Source of the DNA: Bacteroidetes bacterium UBA2322
GTDB taxonomy: Bacteria; Bacteroidota; Bacteroidia; Chitinophagales; UBA2359
Length of the DNA: 33,768 nucleotides
NCBI GenBank assembly: GCA_002345145.1
Contig: DDVC01000071.1
Coordinates: 1 to 33,768, forward strand
Reading direction: 5' to 3'
Shown in pieces: positions 1 to 7,939 of the stretch (its first letter is position 1; every line of letters begins with the position of its first letter). The position numbers were made by a program, and so were the translations under genes. The notes below the pieces were generated by a model, which saw nothing but the letters and a program-made list of their open reading frames with translations, was not told the DNA's origin and did no database searches.

Positions 1-266
1 TGCAACCAATTTCATAAAGAGCCACTTTTTTAACACTTTTGCTATTCTCTTTCTCAAACTAACCCTCACCGATACCCTAACGGGCGCAATAACCGACCTT
101 AAAACAAGCAGTTAAGTACGCTATCAGTACCAATTATGACGAAGCAAATCAGCTAAATCCGTGTTATCTGTGTGCTAATTGGTGCCGATTTTGCGCTCAT
201 ATCGTAGCAAAACCATTGTGTCCATTTTACATCAATTTTGGGTTACACCCGATGGTGCATACAGAT
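1..266. other. Intergenic left edge with a dispersed-repeat fragment
   Basis: I see no convincing gene here. Bases about 143-184 are, in reverse orientation, a diverged copy of a module also found near 19972-20029 and 30400-30457; its core reads as ATCCGTGTTATCTGTGTGC on the plus strand. The small open frame that begins at 238 lies almost entirely over the antisense of the P450 gene and is not believable. The rest shows no hairpin terminator or promoter that I would defend. Confidence 0.5.
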
Positions 267-1643
267 TTACCCCACGGTGGCAGAACGGCGTTCTTTTAAC
301 AGCATTTTAATGCCGTATTTAGGGCGCAGGGTAACCAAAGGCTGCGGCTCAATTGTTTGGTTGGGTACAAGGGTAAAAGTGAATCTTTTTACCAACATAG
401 CCAGCAGAATTTGCATTTCCATTAGGGCAAAATTATTGCCTATACACAAACGCGGACCACCGCCAAAGGGGAAATAGGCATAATTAGGCAGGTCTTTAAG
501 GTTTTCTTTGGCAAACCGGTCGGGGTTAAAGGTATCAGGGTCTTTCCAAAACATGGGGCTACGATGCGTACCATATATATACATCAGCATAATGCTACCT
601 TTGGGAATGAGGTAGCCTCCCACTTCGTCGTCTTCCAGCGCCATTCGGTCAATAACCCATGCAGGCGGGTAAAGGCGCATGGCTTCTTGTATAACTTGTC
701 GGGTATAGTTTAGTTTGGCAAGGTCATCGTAGGTAAAAGCGGCATGGTTGCCTAAAACGGCGTTGGCTTCTTTGAGCACTTTTTGTTCCACATCGGGGTG
801 TTGCGAGAGGAGGTAAAGCGCCCACGACATGGCATTGGCAGTAGTTTCATGTCCGGCAACTACCAAAATAATGGCTTCGTCACGGAGTTGTTGGTTGGTC
901 ATACCCTCGCCGGTATCTTCGTATCGGGCGTTGAGCAGCATATCCAGCAGGTCGTTATAATTTGTGCCCGAGTTTCGGCGTTTGTTGATGATGTCATAAA
1001 TGATAGAATCAGCTTCTTCCCTAAGGGTTTTGTAGTATTTAACCTTACCCGATATTTTGAGCCATGGCACCATATAGGGCTGCCGTGCCTGCGTAACCAC
1101 ATATTTTTGCAAGTTTGAAATAATAAAATCAACGCGCTTCATTTGTTCTTTGTCTATACCGGTGCTGAACAAGGTTTTGTTTACTATTCTAAAGGCAGCT
1201 CCCATCATTTCTTTCGATATTTCGGTTTGCGGGTTTTGCTTAATTTGTTCAGCCAATTCGTTTATATACAGCGCTATTTCATCGGTCATAATTCCGGTAA
1301 GTTCGGCAAGCCTTTGCTTATAAAAGCCGGGTTGTATAAGTCGGCGTTGTTTTAACCAGTAATCACCATCGGAGGTAAGTAAGCCGTAACCCAGCTCTGC
1401 ACCCAGTATTTCCTTTACTACCGGCGATTTATGGTAGTTTTTGTTGTTTTTTTGTACTACATATTGAATGTAATCGGGGTTATTGGTAATAATAATACGG
1501 CGGGTTCCTAAGTAGGTGGTAAAGATATTGCCCATCATTTTTATGCCGTTTGTAAAAAACGGGATAGGATTTTGGGCGTTTTTTCTAATGTTTTTCAGGG
1601 CGAACCACAAAGGCAACTTAGGGGGCATTTTTACTGTGGACAT
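267..1643 (-). CDS. Cytochrome P450 monooxygenase
   Basis: Haem-thiolate monooxygenase of normal length (458 aa). All P450 landmarks are visible: the C-helix WLKQRR near residues 96-101, the I-helix oxygen-activating motif AGHETT at 263-268, the ExxR pair Glu320/Arg323, and the haem loop FPFGGGPRLC with proximal Cys400. There is no N-terminal membrane anchor and no fused reductase, so it is probably soluble and needs a separate ferredoxin or flavodoxin partner, none of which is encoded nearby. The spacing and the GGGPRLCIG loop resemble the CYP4/CYP102-like fatty-acid hydroxylase type, but substrate cannot be read from sequence. It starts 24 nt after the YkgJ-like gene on the same strand and is probably the last gene of that run. 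Confidence 0.95.
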   Translation of the reverse strand: MSTVKMPPKLPLWFALKNIRKNAQNPIPFFTNGIKMMGNIFTTYLGTRRIIITNNPDYIQYVVQKNNKNYHKSPVVKEILGAELGYGLLTSDGDYWLKQRRLIQPGFYKQRLAELTGIMTDEIALYINELAEQIKQNPQTEISKEMMGAAFRIVNKTLFSTGIDKEQMKRVDFIISNLQKYVVTQARQPYMVPWLKISGKVKYYKTLREEADSIIYDIINKRRNSGTNYNDLLDMLLNARYEDTGEGMTNQQLRDEAIILVVAGHETTANAMSWALYLLSQHPDVEQKVLKEANAVLGNHAAFTYDDLAKLNYTRQVIQEAMRLYPPAWVIDRMALEDDEVGGYLIPKGSIMLMYIYGTHRSPMFWKDPDTFNPDRFAKENLKDLPNYAYFPFGGGPRLCIGNNFALMEMQILLAMLVKRFTFTLVPNQTIEPQPLVTLRPKYGIKMLLKERRSATVG

Positions 1644-1667
1644 AGGCGTAATGATAGATTTTGGCTA

Positions 1668-2189
1668 TTAAAAAGCGTTAGGGTGTGTGTTGTTGTGGCT
1701 GTAAATTTTCCTCAATTTTTCGGTAATCCGAAAAACAGCCGGACAAATGAAGGTATTGTGAAGTGTAATGTTAAAATGGCGGTGAAATTTGCGGTCGTTG
1801 GTGTGCGGGTATTCTCGGCAGGCAGTTGGGCGGTGGTCATACACCATGCACAGGTTATCGGGAGCTAAAAAAGGGCAGGGCGCTGTTTGCAGCACATAAT
1901 CGCCATCGGAGTCAAGTTGGAGGTATTGTGCAATAAATTGCCCTGGCGACATTTTAAACAATCGGGCAAGCCGCTCTATGTCTTTGGGTAAAAAACGGGG
2001 GCTGGTGGTTTTGCAACAGTTGGCACAGGTAGTACAATCTATTTGGGCAAAAGCCTCCTTGTGCAATTCATGCACTACCTGGTCTAAATTAGCCGGTGTT
2101 TTTTGTTTGAGTTGTTTAAACAGTTTTTTGTTAGCCGGCTCGGCGGCTTTGGCATTTTTGTGCAGTGTTTGTTGTTCGTGCGGGGTCAA
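1668..2189 (-). CDS. YkgJ-family cysteine cluster protein
   Basis: A 173-aa protein with the cysteine pattern of the YkgJ/CxxCxxCC family: CTTCANCC around residues 52-59, followed by CPFL and a second cluster built from the Cys of DNLCMVYDHRPTACREYP, and a late Cys in FICPAV. In this family these cysteines are thought to bind zinc or an Fe-S centre; the biochemical role is not established. The first 45 residues are Lys/Gln-rich and helical. It lies between dTDP-4-dehydrorhamnose reductase (89 nt upstream) and the P450 (24 nt downstream), so co-transcription with the P450 is likely. Whether the metal centre serves the P450 is unknown. Confidence 0.85.
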   Translation of the reverse strand: MTPHEQQTLHKNAKAAEPANKKLFKQLKQKTPANLDQVVHELHKEAFAQIDCTTCANCCKTTSPRFLPKDIERLARLFKMSPGQFIAQYLQLDSDGDYVLQTAPCPFLAPDNLCMVYDHRPTACREYPHTNDRKFHRHFNITLHNTFICPAVFRITEKLRKIYSHNNTHPNAF

Positions 2190-2278
2190 ATGAAAGGTAA
2201 ATTAACGATAAAATGAGGTTGTCTGCTGTGCAGAAGTTAGAGTGGATAACCATTAGAGAACTTTGGGCAATATTCATT

Positions 2279-3160
2279 TTAGACTAAAAGGCTGCGAATA
2301 CATTTTTGAAGGCTATGCCTCCAGTAAGGAATGGTAAGCCCCAGTTGGGTGCGTATTTTATGGGTATCCAGCACGCTGTAAGCGGGGCGCTTGGCAGCGG
2401 TAGGATATTGGTGGGTTAAAATGGGTAAAACCTTACAGTTTAGTTTGGCAAGGGCTATGGTTTCGGTGGCAAGGTCAAACCAAGAGGCTATACCGGTATT
2501 GGCATAATTGAAAACTACCTGTTTGGGCAGGTTTTCCCGATGCAATAAAATTTGGAGCAAGGCATCGGCTAAATCGGGCGCATAAGTAGGAGAGCCGGTT
2601 TGGTCAAACACCACGTTCAGTTGTGGGCGTTCAGCGCCAAGGCGGAGCATGGTTTTTACAAAATTATTGCCAAACGGAGCATAAACCCACGATGTGCGCA
2701 CTATAACAGCGCTGGGGCTGTGTTGTAGGGTTAGGGTTTCGGCATTGGCTTTGGTTTGGGCATAAATACCAATGGGCGAAACCGGTATTTCTTCGGTGTA
2801 GGGAGTATTGGCATTGCCGTTAAATACAAAATCGGAAGAAATTTGCACTAATGTAGCCTCATATTGCCGGCAGTAAGTTGCCAGCAGCATGGCGCCCTGT
2901 TCATTTACCAATGTTGCTAAGTGCGGCTCCGATTCGGCTTTGTCCACCTGTGTATAGGCGGCGCAGTTAATAACGGCAAATGGCTTGTGCAGCAAAAATA
3001 CCTGTTCTACCTGTTGTTTTTGGGTTATATTGAGGTTTTGACTGGTAAGAAAAACCAGTCTAAAAGGAAAATCGGGGAGTTGTGCAACCTGCTGTTGTAA
3101 ACTTAGCCCCAACTGACCATTGGCTCCGGTAACCAATACTGTTCGTTTGGTGTGGTTCAT
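2279..3160 (-). CDS. rfbD: dTDP-4-dehydrorhamnose reductase (RmlD family)
   Basis: NAD(P)H-dependent short-chain reductase that makes dTDP-L-rhamnose from dTDP-4-keto-L-rhamnose in the RmlABCD pathway for surface polysaccharides. Visible features: Rossmann motif TGANGQLG at residues 11-18, the NCAAYTQVDKAE block at 65-76, SSDFVFNG near 109-115, and the catalytic Tyr133/Lys137 in IYAQTK. Length (293 aa) is normal. No rmlA, rmlB or rmlC lies nearby, so here it is a stand-alone member, and a related reductase function on another sugar nucleotide cannot be excluded. It follows the pseudouridine synthase by only 21 nt. Confidence 0.88.
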   Translation of the reverse strand: MNHTKRTVLVTGANGQLGLSLQQQVAQLPDFPFRLVFLTSQNLNITQKQQVEQVFLLHKPFAVINCAAYTQVDKAESEPHLATLVNEQGAMLLATYCRQYEATLVQISSDFVFNGNANTPYTEEIPVSPIGIYAQTKANAETLTLQHSPSAVIVRTSWVYAPFGNNFVKTMLRLGAERPQLNVVFDQTGSPTYAPDLADALLQILLHRENLPKQVVFNYANTGIASWFDLATETIALAKLNCKVLPILTHQYPTAAKRPAYSVLDTHKIRTQLGLTIPYWRHSLQKCIRSLLV

Positions 3161-3181
3161 GCCCGTAAAGTTACGGTTTTA

Positions 3182-3859
3182 TTATAGTTGGGCAGCAAAC
3201 AAGTTCCATATTTTTTCATCGGGTATAGGTGCGGTTATGGTTAGGGGTGTTTTTTGCACCGGATGTTCAAGGCTCAGGCTTCGGGCATGAAGATGAATAG
3301 ACGCATCGGGATTGGGGCGGTCAAAACCATACTTCACATCGCCCTTAATAGGGCAACCAATGGCGGCAAGTTGTGCCCTAATTTGGTGATGTCTGCCGGT
3401 AAGGGGCAGCACTTCAAGCAGGTAAAGGGTATTGCTTGCAGCCAATAATCGGTAACTTAGTTCGGCTCGTTTGGTCTGTTTTTTTTCGGTAAGGAAGGCT
3501 TTGGTTTTATTGGTCTGCTCGTTTTTTATAAGATAGTGTACTAAGGTAGCCTGCGGTGGGTTGGGCAAATTTTTTACCACCGCCCAATACGTTTTTTGCA
3601 CCCGGCGCTCTTTAAAAAGGAGGTTTAACCGTTCTAAAGCCTTGCTGGTTTTTGCCAGTACTACCACCCCCGATACCGGTCGGTCTATGCGGTGGCTAAC
3701 GCCTGCAAATACATTGCCCGGCTTTTGGTATTTGTCTTTCAGGTATAACTTTACCATATCTGCTAAGCACAGGTCGCCCGTTTTATCGCCCTGTACCAAT
3801 ATACCTGAGGGTTTGTTTACCGCTATAAGGTGGTTATCTTCAAAAAGAATAGCTAACAA
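3182..3859 (-). CDS. RluA-family pseudouridine synthase
   Basis: Converts uridine to pseudouridine in rRNA or tRNA. The catalytic signature HRIDRPVSGVVVLAKT is present with the nucleophile Asp59. The N-terminal VNKPSGILVQ and the later LTGRHHQIRAQLAAIG motif of the RluA group are also clear. At 225 aa it lacks the N-terminal S4 RNA-binding domain seen in RluC/RluD and resembles the short RluA/TruC types; the modified position cannot be predicted. The ATG start at 3859 precedes the usual ILFEDNHLIAVNKP opening, so this start is sound. It is the first gene of the minus-strand run and is divergent from the M43 protease gene. Confidence 0.92.
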   Translation of the reverse strand: MLAILFEDNHLIAVNKPSGILVQGDKTGDLCLADMVKLYLKDKYQKPGNVFAGVSHRIDRPVSGVVVLAKTSKALERLNLLFKERRVQKTYWAVVKNLPNPPQATLVHYLIKNEQTNKTKAFLTEKKQTKRAELSYRLLAASNTLYLLEVLPLTGRHHQIRAQLAAIGCPIKGDVKYGFDRPNPDASIHLHARSLSLEHPVQKTPLTITAPIPDEKIWNLFAAQL

Positions 3860-3952
3860 TGCAATAAAGTTTATTGTGAAATCAAAATGACACTTTTAGG
3901 CCATTATATCCCGAAATATGGGGCAAAAAAAGGAAAAATAACTCAAGCGCCG

Positions 3953-3960
3953 TATCTTTA
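3953..3960 (+). promoter_or_regulatory. Candidate -7 box for the M43 protease gene
   Basis: TATCTTTA matches seven of eight positions of the Bacteroidota -7 consensus TAnnTTTG and lies 40 nt before the chosen ATG. No clear -33 TTTG was found at the expected spacing, so this is only a candidate. Confidence 0.3.
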
Positions 3961-3999
3961 TGCTTCTTTTCTTTCTTTTTTTTGCAAACTTACTTTTTA

Positions 4000-6156
4000 A
4001 TGAACAATTTAAGTCTATTTGCCTGTTGCCTTTTGCTTATATGCGGCGCTTTTTTACAGGCACAAACACACCGTACCTGCGGAACCATGGAATCTTTGGC
4101 TGCCGAAAAAGCTAAAAACCCGATGTTGGAACAAGCTATGCAGCAAATAGAAGATTTTACCCAAAAATGTATTGACAAAAACGAACTGCCCAAGCAGGGG
4201 CAATCGGTTATCACCATTCCGGTAGTAGTGCATGTAGTACACTCCACCTCTTTTCCGGCTTCTAACATTAGCGAAGCCCAAATTCAAAGCCAAATAGATG
4301 TGCTAAACGAAGATTACCGCCGCCTTAATGCCGATGCCGGTAACACTCCGGCACAGTTTTTACCCGTTGCTGCCGATGCCGAAATTGAATTTTGCCTTGC
4401 ACAGCGCGACCCCAATAACCTGCCCACCACCGGCATAACCCGCACGCCTACCTCAGTAACTGATTTTAGTGTTATGGCAAATGACGTAAAAAATCCTGCC
4501 ACAGGCGGCTCTTCGGGCTGGCCTTCTGACCGCTACCTTAATATATGGGTTTGTAACTCGCTCGATGGTGGTGAAACCTTAGGTTATGCCCAGTTTCCGG
4601 GCGGCACTTCTTCTACCGATGGGGTGGTAATTGCCTATCGGTATTTTGGCAGAGTAGGGGCAGTAACGGCACCCTTTAACAAAGGCAGAACTTGTACCCA
4701 CGAAGTAGGACACTGGCTAAATTTGCGTCATATATGGGGCGATGATTTTGGTGGTTGCACCTTAGATGACCAAGTAGCCGATACACCCCGTTCTGCCGAT
4801 GCTTTGTATGGCTGCCCCAATGTAAACACCAATACCTGTGTAGATACCCCTACCGATTTTAACGACATGTTCCAAAATTATATGGACTATACCGATGACG
4901 CCTGCATGAACATTTACACACAAGGGCAAAAACAACGTATGCAAGCCTTGTTTATGCCCGGTGGTTTTAGAGCTTCGCTTCTACAGTCGCAGGGTTGTGT
5001 GCCGGTAATGCTGGGCGCTAATGATGTAGTGCTTACCGGCTTGGTATCGCCTACAGGCACAGGTAATTGCCATACAGTTTCACCGGTTATCACTGTTCAG
5101 AATATGGGTACGGAAACATTGGTTTATTTTGTGGTTTCCTACAACTTTACCGGCGGACCAGCCCAAACCTTTGAATGGATAGGCTCTTTAGCCACTATTC
5201 AAACTACCCAAATTACCCTGCCTCCTATTAATACGGCGGCTACCGGTATTATCCACCAACTCAATATTGAACTGCAACAGCCCAATGGCCTGCCCGATTA
5301 TGACCCCGCCAACAACAGTGGCGTTTATTCTTTTGCCTCTATCAGCGCCGGAGCGGTTATGCCTTTTTTTGAAGGATTTGAAACCGGAACGCCCTTTAGC
5401 TCATGGCAAAACAGTAATCCCGATGGACTAATCGGGTTTGCCCTTAATAATGCTGTGGGCTCATCGGGTACCGGTTCGGTATTTATGAATAACTTTATTT
5501 ACAACGCCCAAAATGCCAACGACGAGTTTGACCTGCCCTATCAAAATCTTAATCTTTCTGCCCCCTACCTTTACTTTGACGTAGCCTATGCGCTCAAACA
5601 AGCAACCGATGTATCTGATGTACTTCAAGTATTAATTTCTACCGATTGTGGCGAAACCTATACCAACGCTTTTACCAAAGCCGGAGCTAATTTGGTTACC
5701 GCTTCACCCACAAGCAGCGCTTTTGTGCCTACCCAGGGGCAATGGCGTACCGAGTTTGTTTCTTTGTTGCCCTACCAAGGCGCTAAAACAGTGCGCATTA
5801 AATTTAAGCAAATCAGAGGAACCGGCAATAACCTGTATCTCGATAACATCAATATCAGCGATGGTATTGTAGGCATCAATCAGCCCGATGCTCCGGTATT
5901 GCCCCAATTATCAGTATATCCCAATCCTGCCACCACTGAGGTATCACTGCTCATTACCACCACCACCCCCGGCGAAACTACCCTAAACATAACCGACCTC
6001 AGCGGACGCGTATTGGTTACCTTGCCCGCCGTTTTACAAGCCGGTAACAATAGCTTTAACCTGCCCCTGCACAACCTTGCCAATGGCATGTATTTAGTAA
6101 CCGTGTCCCAACAAAACCGAGTTACTACTGCCCAAAAAATGGTAATTATGCGCTAA
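4000..6156 (+). CDS. Secreted M43 (pappalysin-like) zinc metalloprotease with T9SS sorting domain
   Basis: 718-aa exported protease. The ATG at 4000 gives a clean signal peptide (MNNLSLFACCLLLICGAFLQAQ); an upstream in-frame TTG at 3982 adds six residues and is less likely. The peptidase domain spans about residues 70-335 and has the zinc motif HEVGHWLNLRH (His234, Glu235, His238, His244) and a Met-turn at NYMDYTDD near 293-300, as in peptidase family M43. A central region (about 340-620) looks like beta-rich adhesion or MAM-like modules. The end holds the type IX secretion type A sorting domain, beginning LSVYPNPAT and finishing KMVIMR, so the mature protein is probably on the cell surface or released. 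It is transcribed alone, with a hairpin terminator downstream. Confidence 0.93.
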   Translation: MNNLSLFACCLLLICGAFLQAQTHRTCGTMESLAAEKAKNPMLEQAMQQIEDFTQKCIDKNELPKQGQSVITIPVVVHVVHSTSFPASNISEAQIQSQIDVLNEDYRRLNADAGNTPAQFLPVAADAEIEFCLAQRDPNNLPTTGITRTPTSVTDFSVMANDVKNPATGGSSGWPSDRYLNIWVCNSLDGGETLGYAQFPGGTSSTDGVVIAYRYFGRVGAVTAPFNKGRTCTHEVGHWLNLRHIWGDDFGGCTLDDQVADTPRSADALYGCPNVNTNTCVDTPTDFNDMFQNYMDYTDDACMNIYTQGQKQRMQALFMPGGFRASLLQSQGCVPVMLGANDVVLTGLVSPTGTGNCHTVSPVITVQNMGTETLVYFVVSYNFTGGPAQTFEWIGSLATIQTTQITLPPINTAATGIIHQLNIELQQPNGLPDYDPANNSGVYSFASISAGAVMPFFEGFETGTPFSSWQNSNPDGLIGFALNNAVGSSGTGSVFMNNFIYNAQNANDEFDLPYQNLNLSAPYLYFDVAYALKQATDVSDVLQVLISTDCGETYTNAFTKAGANLVTASPTSSAFVPTQGQWRTEFVSLLPYQGAKTVRIKFKQIRGTGNNLYLDNINISDGIVGINQPDAPVLPQLSVYPNPATTEVSLLITTTTPGETTLNITDLSGRVLVTLPAVLQAGNNSFNLPLHNLANGMYLVTVSQQNRVTTAQKMVIMR

Positions 6157-6184
6157 TACCCGCAAGACTTAATAATACCCTCCA

Positions 6185-6231
6185 AAAAACCGGAACATGA
6201 AGCTCTAATGTGCATCAGTGTTCCGGTTTTT
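6185..6231 (+). terminator. Hairpin terminator after the M43 protease gene
   Basis: AAAAACCGGAACA (6185-6197) pairs perfectly with TGTTCCGGTTTTT (6219-6231) around a 21-nt loop that has a few further pairs (TGA/TCA). The T-rich right arm fits rho-independent termination, and the A/T arms could serve both strands. It starts 28 nt after the stop codon. Confidence 0.75.
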
Positions 6232-6336
6232 GGCTCTTAAAAAGCACGCTAAGTAACTCCCCACTCAAACATAAACCAAGTGGGCAATGTTTTATGATGT
6301 TATTACCCATAAACGCCCTCCAAAACAAAACGCTGC

Positions 6337-6867
6337 ATGTACTTATACGTTAAAGCGCTGCACATCATTTTTATTGTAACCTGGTTTGCCGGATTATTTT
6401 ACATAGTGCGTTTGTTTGTATATCAGGCAGAATCTGCCCAAAAACCGGAACCGGAGCGCAGCATACTACAAAAGCAGTTTGCAATAATGGCAAGCCGGTT
6501 GTGGTATGGTATTACCTGGCCATCTGCCATACTGAGCCTGTTGTTGGGTGGGGGTATGCTTTGGCTTTTTGGCAGTGTGCCTACGTGGTTATGGGTAAAA
6601 TTGGGGTTTGTGGCGGGTTTATATGCTTACCATTTTAGTTTGCAGCATATATTTAAACAACACGCAGCAGGCACTTATCCCTTTACCTCCCAGCAGTTGC
6701 GTATATGGAACGAAGTAGCCACCCTGTTTTTAGTAAGCATAGTGCTGTTAGTAGTAGTTAAGCAAGAATTGAGCGCTTTATGGGGCTTAATAGGACTGTT
6801 TTTGCTCATTGTTGTGTTGATGACTGCCATTAAAATTTACCGAAATTACCGAAAACGAGTTCAATAA
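6337..6867 (+). CDS. HemJ/CopD-like integral membrane protein
   Basis: 176-aa protein with four predicted membrane helices. The opening, MYLYVKALHIIFIVTWFAGL followed by FYIVRLFVYQAE, matches the HemJ type of protoporphyrinogen IX oxidase, including the early His9 and the Arg25 after the first helix. HemJ oxidises protoporphyrinogen IX to protoporphyrin IX in haem synthesis; related CopD-domain proteins are implicated in copper handling. The match at the N-terminus favours HemJ, but no other haem gene is adjacent, so the name is left open. The ATG at 6337 directly begins the conserved start. Confidence 0.75.
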   Translation: MYLYVKALHIIFIVTWFAGLFYIVRLFVYQAESAQKPEPERSILQKQFAIMASRLWYGITWPSAILSLLLGGGMLWLFGSVPTWLWVKLGFVAGLYAYHFSLQHIFKQHAAGTYPFTSQQLRIWNEVATLFLVSIVLLVVVKQELSALWGLIGLFLLIVVLMTAIKIYRNYRKRVQ

Positions 6868-6983
6868 TTTACCTGTTGCCCATTTTACAGCCAAACCTGC
6901 CAACCAATATACAAAGGTAAATTTTGCGGTTTGCTAAAATAACCTCAATTTTGCCCGATTTTTTTGTTTAAAGCCTCCTCTAC

Positions 6984-7703
6984 ATGTCTTCACTTAAACT
7001 TAGCATTGTTATTCCTGCCTATAACGAAGGCAATACTATTACCGCCATTTTAGACCGTGTGCGCTCTGTGCAACTCATAGGCAATATGAGTAAGGAGCTG
7101 ATAGTAGTTAATGACTGTTCAAAAGATAATACCCGCCAGGTAATTACCGCCTACATGCAACAATACCCCGAAACCAATATCTGCTACGTAGAACATGAAG
7201 TAAATAAGGGTAAAGGCGCTGCCTTACATACCGGCATAGCCCGTGCCACCGGCGATTACATCATTATTCAAGATGCCGACTTAGAATATGACCCCGATGA
7301 GTACAACCTATTGCTGCAACCCATTCTCAGAGGGGTTGCCGATGTGGTGTATGGCTCAAGGTTTATGGGGGGCAATCCACACCGGATTTTATTTTTCTGG
7401 CATACCATAGGCAATAAATTTTTAACCTTCCTTTCCAACATGTTTACCAACCTTAACCTAACCGATATGGAAACATGTTACAAGCTTTTTAGAGCAGATA
7501 TCGTAAAGGGGTTAAAACTTAAGGAAAACCGATTTGGATTTGAGCCCGAAGTAACAGCAAAAGTGGCGCGTGTGCCCAAGATTAGGATTTATGAAGTGGG
7601 CATTTCGTATTATGGGCGCACTTATGAGGAGGGTAAAAAAATAAACTGGAAAGACGGATTCAGAGCCATTTACTGTATATTGCGGTACAATTTGTTTAGG
7701 TAG
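6984..7703 (+). CDS. Family 2 glycosyltransferase (dolichyl/undecaprenyl-phosphate mannosyltransferase-like)
   Basis: 239-aa GT-A fold enzyme. It opens with LSIVIPAYNEGNTI, contains VVNDCSKDNT and NKGKGAALHTGI for nucleotide-sugar binding, and has the metal-binding DAD of QDADLEYDP (Asp97, Asp99). The later motifs DMETCYKLFR and RFGFEPEVTAKVAR are typical of the DPM1/GtrB-like subgroup, which transfers a sugar from a nucleotide to a polyprenyl phosphate. There is no C-terminal membrane segment, so it probably acts at the inner face of the membrane as a peripheral protein. Donor sugar is not known. It is a single gene followed by a strong terminator. Confidence 0.9.
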   Translation: MSSLKLSIVIPAYNEGNTITAILDRVRSVQLIGNMSKELIVVNDCSKDNTRQVITAYMQQYPETNICYVEHEVNKGKGAALHTGIARATGDYIIIQDADLEYDPDEYNLLLQPILRGVADVVYGSRFMGGNPHRILFFWHTIGNKFLTFLSNMFTNLNLTDMETCYKLFRADIVKGLKLKENRFGFEPEVTAKVARVPKIRIYEVGISYYGRTYEEGKKINWKDGFRAIYCILRYNLFR

Positions 7704-7881
7704 GGGGTTAGTGTCTTTGTGCTAAACTGGCAAAATCCACTTTCCGCAATTTGTAAGTTTTTTTTGTTTTTATACCTCAATACGGGCATCACCATGTAGC
7801 ATATCAACCAAACGGGAATAATAAATCACGGAACGAGTGCGAGAAGTGCGCAGAACAAATGAACGATAACCCTGCTTCACA

Positions 7882-7916
7882 AAAAAACGGATACCTATTA
7901 TAGGTATCCGTTTTTT
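7882..7916. terminator. Strong bidirectional hairpin terminator
   Basis: A perfect 16-bp stem, AAAAAACGGATACCTA (7882-7897) with its complement at 7901-7916, closes on the three-base loop TTA. The A-run and T-run flank the GC core symmetrically, so it can end transcription from both the plus-strand glycosyltransferase and the minus-strand protease gene, which converge here. Confidence 0.92.
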
Positions 7917-7939
7917 ACTAACAAAGAGATAGGTGCAGT

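Noticed and set aside
238..477. Plus-strand open frame at the left edge
   Set aside because: It overlaps the antisense of the P450 haem-loop region and shows no motif.
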